Of a stretch of 10,134 nucleotides of DNA, positions 6,998-10,134 are shown piece after piece. The DNA is taken from positions 1-10,134 of the forward strand of contig MUZY01000145.1 of the NCBI GenBank assembly GCA_003266065.1, read 5' to 3'. Within the stretch, counting starts at the first letter, position 1, and every line of letters begins with the position of its first letter. The notes under the pieces are model-generated. The model searched no databases and was not told where the DNA came from. It saw only the letters and a program-made list of their open reading frames with translations. The stretch comes from Methanosphaera sp. rholeuAM130. Its GTDB lineage: Archaea > Methanobacteriota > Methanobacteria > Methanobacteriales > Methanobacteriaceae. Made by a program: the position numbers and the translations under genes.

Positions 6998-8220
6998 TGT
7001 AACGTCTCCTTAATTAATTCATATGCTTTTTCACCATCATCCCATTCGACAAATACTACAACAGCAGTTTGGCTTGATGAGACTTCAACTATATTTATAT
7101 CATTGTCATGCAATGGCTTGGTAATATTAGCAATAATGCCAGGTGTGTCTATAAATTCGTGGCTGACAACTGAAATCATTGCTATTTCCTGACCTAAAGA
7201 TAAAGAGCTTAATTCATCCCCATGAATTACCAAGTCATGTAAAACTTCATGGGCTTTATCCGCATCCTGCTTTTTAAAGAATAATGTTATTGAACTTTCG
7301 CCGGTTGAAATGCCATATAAGCTGATGCCATTATTTGCTACCTTTGACGTGATATCGGCAATTATTCCCTGTTTGGACATTAAATTTTCGCCGACTACCG
7401 CAATAACGGATAATTTATCAGGCAACATGCTGATAGTGACGACATTTTCATCGGGATTGGCCGGTCCAATAATATCAGTGCCCTTTACACGCAAATCGCC
7501 ATATTCAAAACTGATTATTTTAGCCTTGATTTGCGGATCCTTATATCTTAGTGCGTTAGGATGCAATACCTGTGCTCCGTAATTTGCCAAGTCTATCATT
7601 TCCTCGACGGTAATCTTATCCAATTTGCGGGCGGTGTTTATTTTTCTTGGGTCTGTAGACATTACCCCCTTGACATCGGTTACGATTACTACTTCATCCG
7701 CATTTAAACAATGACCTATAAGAAATGCTGAAACATCACTTCCTCCCCTTCCAAGGGTTGTTACACAGTTATGTGAATCTCTTCCCAAAAATCCACAAAC
7801 CACAGGTATAACTCCCTGATCAAGTAGGGGCTTGATGTGTTCCTGTACTCTCTTTTTGGTTTCATTCTTATCGATTTTAGCTTCCAGATAATTGCTGTCG
7901 GTGATTACCGGCCATTTTTCACTGAATGGATCGATATACTCTGACTTGACGCCCAATGATTCTATTGTTGCAGACAGTATTCTGACGCTTTGCATTTCAC
8001 CCATTGACAAAATACCTGCCAATTGTTTTTCAGTAACACTATCGCCGATAGATTCCTTGACCAGTTTTATTGATTCATCGGTAGTTTTATTAATTGCTGA
8101 AACAACTACAACTACTTTACTTCCTTTCATATATTCATTTACAACAGATTTTGCTGCTTTATGAATTCTTTCGCCCATACCTACTGAGGTACCTCCGAAT
8201 TTAGCCACGACAATTCCCAT
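6994..8220 (-). CDS. lysC: Aspartate kinase with two C-terminal ACT domains
   Basis: A 408-residue enzyme that phosphorylates L-aspartate with ATP, the first step of the aspartate pathway. The kinase domain (about 1-265) begins VVAKFGGTSV, with KFGGTS at 7-12. It contains GFLGRD (143-148), the nucleotide-site TLGRGGSD (155-162), VTDVKGVMSTDPR (180-192) and the ANYGAQVLHP segment (212-221). Two ACT domains follow (about 270-335 and 345-405); in this family they bind the end-product amino acid for feedback control. The effector, lysine or threonine, cannot be told from the sequence. There is no fused homoserine dehydrogenase. The start is set by AGGTGA (8230-8225), 4 nt before the ATG. It is the first gene of the minus-strand operon and overlaps dapA by 4 nt. 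Confidence 0.96.
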   Translation of the reverse strand: MGIVVAKFGGTSVGMGERIHKAAKSVVNEYMKGSKVVVVVSAINKTTDESIKLVKESIGDSVTEKQLAGILSMGEMQSVRILSATIESLGVKSEYIDPFSEKWPVITDSNYLEAKIDKNETKKRVQEHIKPLLDQGVIPVVCGFLGRDSHNCVTTLGRGGSDVSAFLIGHCLNADEVVIVTDVKGVMSTDPRKINTARKLDKITVEEMIDLANYGAQVLHPNALRYKDPQIKAKIISFEYGDLRVKGTDIIGPANPDENVVTISMLPDKLSVIAVVGENLMSKQGIIADITSKVANNGISLYGISTGESSITLFFKKQDADKAHEVLHDLVIHGDELSSLSLGQEIAMISVVSHEFIDTPGIIANITKPLHDNDINIVEVSSSQTAVVVFVEWDDGEKAYELIKETLQ

Positions 8221-8247
8221 AACTTCACCTTTAAATTATTTATAATT

Positions 8248-8271
8248 ATAACAATATAGAAATATAGTTAT
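8248..8271. promoter_or_regulatory. Imperfect 24-bp dyad, candidate operator of the lysC operon
   Basis: The sequence has the symmetric pattern ATAAC-n-ATAT-n4-ATAT-n-GTTAT, in which 9 of 10 arm positions pair. It lies 28-51 nt upstream of the lysC ATG and contains a TATA-like CTATATT on the minus strand, so it probably overlaps the promoter. A transcript starting about 25 nt downstream of that TATA would begin near 8235 and just include the AGGTGA site. The shape suits an Lrp/AsnC-type or other dimeric archaeal regulator, but the pure A/T content makes chance symmetry possible. Confidence 0.4.
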
Positions 8272-8313
8272 TCATAATTAATTATATGATTAATATACTA
8301 TTAAAATTTTTAG

Positions 8314-8330
8314 TCGAATTATTTGAATTG
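8314..8330. repeat. Left copy of a near-identical direct repeat
   Basis: The left copy consists of TCGAATT (8314-8320) followed at once by ATTTGAATTG (8321-8330). The same two blocks recur at 8610-8629, separated there by an extra GAC. The pair brackets the GC-richer patch between lysC and the secreted-protein gene. Confidence 0.5.
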
Positions 8331-8378
8331 AAAATACGGAATATGAAAAAACATAACTTCAAGTTCAATCAGCAATAT

Positions 8379-8621
8379 TTATGATGAATATTGGAGAATG
8401 CATATCATTCAATCGGGAACCTCTTTGTTATTTGCAAACATTAAAACCGTCCTTCTACTTTTCCATGAATTGCTCTCCGGATTAAACCCATTGAATTACA
8501 GCATTAAACTAACGGACATCGATTCAATATCCACCAGACTATTCATTTTTAGAAAAATATCATGACAACATTTAATAGTATCCGGGTAGATATCCAGTAT
8601 TATAACTATTCGAATTGACAT
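8379..8621 (-). pseudogene. Possible decayed minus-strand gene fragment, family unknown
   Basis: Reading the minus strand from ATG at 8621 gives 41 codons, then TAA (8498-8496), 28 more codons (ending NNKEVPD), then TGA (8411-8409), nine more codons and TAA (8381-8379). The frame has protein-like composition (for example YPDTIKCCHDIFLKMN and NGFNPESNSWKSRRT), and the DNA at 8401-8520 is about 37% G+C by hand count against about 17% at 8281-8340. Restoring the two stops to Glu and Trp would give one continuous 80-residue segment. There is no ribosome-binding site. I do not recognise the family; a transposase or other accessory-gene remnant is a guess. The competing reading is an uninterrupted plus-strand frame (8398-8565, 55 codons from ATG), which lacks a well-spaced ribosome-binding site. 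Confidence 0.25.
8597..8607 (+). promoter_or_regulatory. Candidate TATA box for the secreted-protein gene
   Basis: TATTATAA at 8598-8605 is TATA-like and would place the transcription start near 8629, about 30 nt before the ATG and upstream of the AGGTG site at 8649-8653. No clear BRE precedes it. It falls next to the right copy of the direct repeat. Confidence 0.3.
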
Positions 8622-8629
8622 TTGAATTG
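8610..8629. repeat. Right copy of the direct repeat, with a 3-bp insertion
   Basis: The right copy is TCGAATT (8610-8616), GAC (8617-8619), then ATTTGAATTG (8620-8629). Apart from the inserted GAC it matches the left copy at 8314-8330 at all 17 positions. It lies 30-50 nt before the start of the secreted-protein gene. Confidence 0.5.
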
Positions 8630-8659
8630 TTCTATTAACATAATCAGTAGGTGTTTTTA

Positions 8660-9103
8660 ATGAAGGTAAAGTCCGTAATATTAATGGGTGTTATACTTTT
8701 AACTTTGCTGAGCGTTTGTGCAGTATCTGCCGATACGATTGTGATGGAAAATTATACTTTTGATATACCTGACGGGTATACCATTGTAGAAAATGATACT
8801 CAGCTAATTCTGTATAATGACGATTATGTCATCTACATGTATCAAGGTCCAATCCTCAATCCTTCTGTAGCAAAACAGAATCGTTTAAACAAGGGTTTTA
8901 CGCTTATAGACGAGAAGAATTACAGTAGTGATGGAGCCATAATTAATCAGCAAAATTATTTTGATGACTGTCTAAATTCCTATGTTTATACTCTGGAAAA
9001 AAACAACAAGACTTACATCATTACATTAGTTTTTGACGGTGATGAACCGATATCGGAATTAGAAGACAATCCGGTTGATGGAATCATTGATTCATTAACC
9101 TGA
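8660..9103 (+). CDS. Small secreted protein of unknown function
   Basis: A 147-residue protein with a clear Sec signal peptide: basic MKVK, hydrophobic core at about 5-20, and an AVSA cleavage site after residue 24. The mature part of about 123 residues starts DTIVMENYTFDIPDGYTI. It is acidic, has no further membrane segment or sortase-type anchor, and contains four N-glycosylation sequons (NYT, NDT, NYS, NKT), which fits export and archaeal N-glycosylation. The pattern 'F(D/N)IPDGY' followed by alternating strands is seen in small exported proteins of Methanobrevibacter-like genomes, but I cannot name a family. The ATG at 8660 is preferred over the GTG at 8651 because that GTG is part of the AGGTG ribosome-binding site (8649-8653). 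It is divergent from lysC with no obvious functional link. Confidence 0.85.
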   Translation: MKVKSVILMGVILLTLLSVCAVSADTIVMENYTFDIPDGYTIVENDTQLILYNDDYVIYMYQGPILNPSVAKQNRLNKGFTLIDEKNYSSDGAIINQQNYFDDCLNSYVYTLEKNNKTYIITLVFDGDEPISELEDNPVDGIIDSLT

Positions 9104-9131
9104 TTATTCATTTTTTATATAAATCTTTTTC
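9104..9131 (+). terminator. Oligo-T terminator of the secreted-protein gene
   Basis: Immediately after the TGA the plus strand carries T6 (9111-9116) and T5 (9126-9130) without a GC-rich hairpin, as expected for archaeal intrinsic termination. Confidence 0.5.
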
Positions 9132-9276
9132 TTATTAGAATTCTATACCCACAGGACAAGTCCCGGATTTCATGGATATAATCCCAGCTTTCAAATTTAA
9201 TTTTCTTATTTCTGGGGATGTCCCTTTCAATCCATCCCATATAAAAAAACAACCTTAGGGAGAGATAGGAAGTATC
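9115..9276 (-). other. GC-richer intergenic patch with an open minus-strand frame, possible gene remnant
   Basis: The 9104-9480 gap holds no convincing gene, but 9141-9240 is 39% G+C by hand count within much more AT-rich DNA. A minus-strand frame is open from 9276 to a TAA at 9117-9115. From its only ATG (9240) it encodes 41 residues beginning MGWIERDIPRNKKIKFESW and ending RILIRKRFI. It lacks a ribosome-binding site and a promoter at a proper distance. The same stretch also contains short inverted repeats such as GGAC-AA-GTCC (9153-9162), so a structured RNA is a second possibility. I cannot assign a family. Confidence 0.25.
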
Positions 9277-9321
9277 TTAAAAACTATCCAATGCCTACTA
9301 AAAGAATAAATGATAATCATA

Positions 9322-9336
9322 TCCGTACAATACGGA
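9322..9336. repeat. 15-bp inverted repeat TCCGTA/TACGGA
   Basis: TCCGTA (9322-9327) and TACGGA (9331-9336) are exact reverse complements around CAA. The right half lies in the 11-mer AATACGGAATA (9329-9339), which also occurs exactly at 8333-8343 upstream of lysC. It lies about 145 nt before the M50-like gene and could be a regulator site or a remnant end of a small element. Confidence 0.3.
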
Positions 9337-9446
9337 ATAATTAATTTTTATATAATTTTATTGATTGATATAAACCCTTTTATACTTTTTTAAAAAAAAT
9401 AACAGTTTAAAGTGAAGATATTATATTTAATTAAAAGATTTCCATA

Positions 9447-9461
9447 AAAAATATATATAAT
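9447..9461 (+). promoter_or_regulatory. TATA box giving a probably leaderless transcript of the M50-like gene
   Basis: ATATATATAA (9451-9460), preceded by an A-rich BRE-like stretch (9446-9450), has its centre about 26 nt before the ATG at 9481. That is the normal archaeal TATA-to-start distance, so transcription should begin at or next to the start codon. In agreement, no Shine-Dalgarno sequence is present before this ATG, unlike all other complete genes in the window. Confidence 0.55.
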
Positions 9462-9480
9462 TAAATAAATATCTCGTACT

Positions 9481-10122
9481 ATGATTAAATTTACAAAGAC
9501 TGAAATAAGAGATATGATAATTGCATTCATAGTAATTGCAGTAGCTTTTGCAATAGCAAATGTCGGATTTGATGTTCATGGATTTATTTCAATCTTACCG
9601 ATTGTCATGGTTGGCGTGGGTTTGGGATTTATATTCCGTGAGCTTGGACATAAATACGTTGCAATTAAATATGATTGCTTGGCCGAATTTAAAATGTGGT
9701 CTTTAGGCTTAATAATTGCACTTGCAACGGCATTTATAGGATGGGTCTTTGCGGCACCTGGTGAAGTTAAATTTCATCCGGAAGAATTGAGTGATGAAAT
9801 TACGGGTAGAATTTCACTTGCCGGACCGATGGCCAATATGGCACTTGCAATACTATTTCTGGTAATTGCTGCTTTAGTATATCCTTTAGAATCCTACTCC
9901 CTCTTTAAATTAATATACTTAATTTGTACCGTGGGTTTCTCCGTTAATAGCTTTTTAGCTGCATTTAACTTATTCCCTGTATATACTTTAGATGGATTAA
10001 ACGTCTTTAAGTGGAATAAGGGAATTTGGTTCATTGTATTTATCCTTTCTGTAACGATGATGTTACTGTCCATATTCATAGGTGCTGAAAATATGGTTAT
10101 ACTTCTAATAGAAGCGATGTGA
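9481..10122 (+). CDS. M50/site-2-protease-like membrane protein with altered metal-binding motif
   Basis: A 213-residue integral membrane protein with about six hydrophobic segments (roughly 12-29, 36-53, 73-92, 115-134, 142-162, 183-203). It follows the pattern of the short archaeal site-2-protease family, whose members cut substrates inside the membrane using zinc held by HExxH and a distant Asp. FRELGHKYVAIKY (52-64) occupies the HExxH place, AAPGEV is at 91-96, GRISLAGPMANMALA at 109-123, and FNLFPVYTLDG at 162-172 with the expected Asp171. The first metal-binding histidine is Arg53 (codon CGT, one change from CAT); E54, H57 and D171 remain. The protein may be catalytically weakened or inactive, or may be a pseudoprotease. 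There are no CBS or PDZ domains. The gene is followed immediately by the window end. Confidence 0.85.
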   Translation: MIKFTKTEIRDMIIAFIVIAVAFAIANVGFDVHGFISILPIVMVGVGLGFIFRELGHKYVAIKYDCLAEFKMWSLGLIIALATAFIGWVFAAPGEVKFHPEELSDEITGRISLAGPMANMALAILFLVIAALVYPLESYSLFKLIYLICTVGFSVNSFLAAFNLFPVYTLDGLNVFKWNKGIWFIVFILSVTMMLLSIFIGAENMVILLIEAM

Positions 10123-10134
10123 CATTAATTCACC

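Noticed and set aside
4740..8164. Several plus-strand frames of 60-140 codons opposite asd, dapB, dapA and lysC
   Set aside because: Each lies opposite a gene with intact catalytic motifs, has no ribosome-binding site and shows low-complexity Ser/Thr/Leu or Cys-rich composition typical of antisense reading.
8221..8300. Lysine riboswitch upstream of lysC
   Set aside because: The leader is too short and almost purely A/T, without the conserved multi-helix core, and the bacterial lysine riboswitch is not expected in methanogens.
8398..8565. Plus-strand 55-codon frame starting ATG CAT ATC
   Set aside because: GGAG lies only one base before the ATG, which is too close for a ribosome-binding site, and no promoter fits. 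It mirrors the minus-strand remnant frame, so it is kept only as an alternative reading there.
9140..9250. tRNA or other known RNA gene in the GC-richer patch
   Set aside because: No cloverleaf, T-arm GTTC motif or CCA-adjacent acceptor pairing could be found; only short stems such as GGAC-AA-GTCC are visible.
10102..10134. Minus-strand GGTGA-ATTA-ATG at the right edge, looking like a gene start
   Set aside because: The frame stops after six codons (MSHRFY, then TAG), inside the end of the M50-like gene. The spacing match appears to be chance.
1..10134. CRISPR array, tandem repeats or intact insertion sequence
   Set aside because: No regularly spaced 20-40 bp repeats and no intact transposase frame with terminal repeats are present; the repeats in the coiled-coil gene are protein-level heptads.

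Overview
The window looks like a methanogenic archaeon of the Methanobacteriales, most likely Methanobrevibacter or a close relative. The evidence is very AT-rich DNA, archaeal TATA-type promoters, Shine-Dalgarno sites of the form (A)GGTGA placed about 4 nt before ATG, oligo-T stretches in place of hairpin terminators, a thermosome N-terminus that starts like the group II chaperonins of this order, and an archaeal-type aspartate-semialdehyde dehydrogenase. The genus is inferred; the domain is well supported.

Layout. From right to left on the minus strand there is a compact aspartate-to-lysine cluster: lysC (6994-8220), dapA (6107-6997, ATGA overlap), dapB (5273-6094, 12 nt gap) and asd (4208-5260, 12 nt gap). 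Next come a PAP2 membrane phosphatase (3628-4176) and a very long coiled-coil protein with a winged-helix-like C-terminal domain (322-3600). The first codons of a thermosome subunit lie at the left edge (1-42). To the right, divergent from lysC, are a small secreted protein (8660-9103) and an M50/site-2-protease-like membrane protein (9481-10122) whose HExxH motif reads RExxH.

How the genes fit together. LysC phosphorylates aspartate, Asd reduces it to the semialdehyde, DapA condenses that with pyruvate and DapB reduces the product. The cluster therefore supplies tetrahydrodipicolinate for lysine, and aspartate semialdehyde for threonine and methionine. In Methanobacteriales lysine is also a building block of pseudomurein cross-links, so a PAP2 phosphatase able to recycle a polyprenyl carrier would be a sensible neighbour; that link is inferred. 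The coiled-coil protein has no visible ATPase or membrane part and its job is unknown.

The non-coding DNA is not empty. A 24-bp imperfect dyad sits 28-51 bp upstream of lysC. A GC-richer patch at about 8379-8621 reads like a decayed minus-strand gene and is flanked by near-identical direct repeats. A second GC-richer patch lies at about 9115-9276. A perfect 9+3+9 inverted repeat precedes the thermosome gene. I see no CRISPR array, tRNA, rRNA or intact mobile element, and nothing that amounts to a complete new defence or biosynthetic system.
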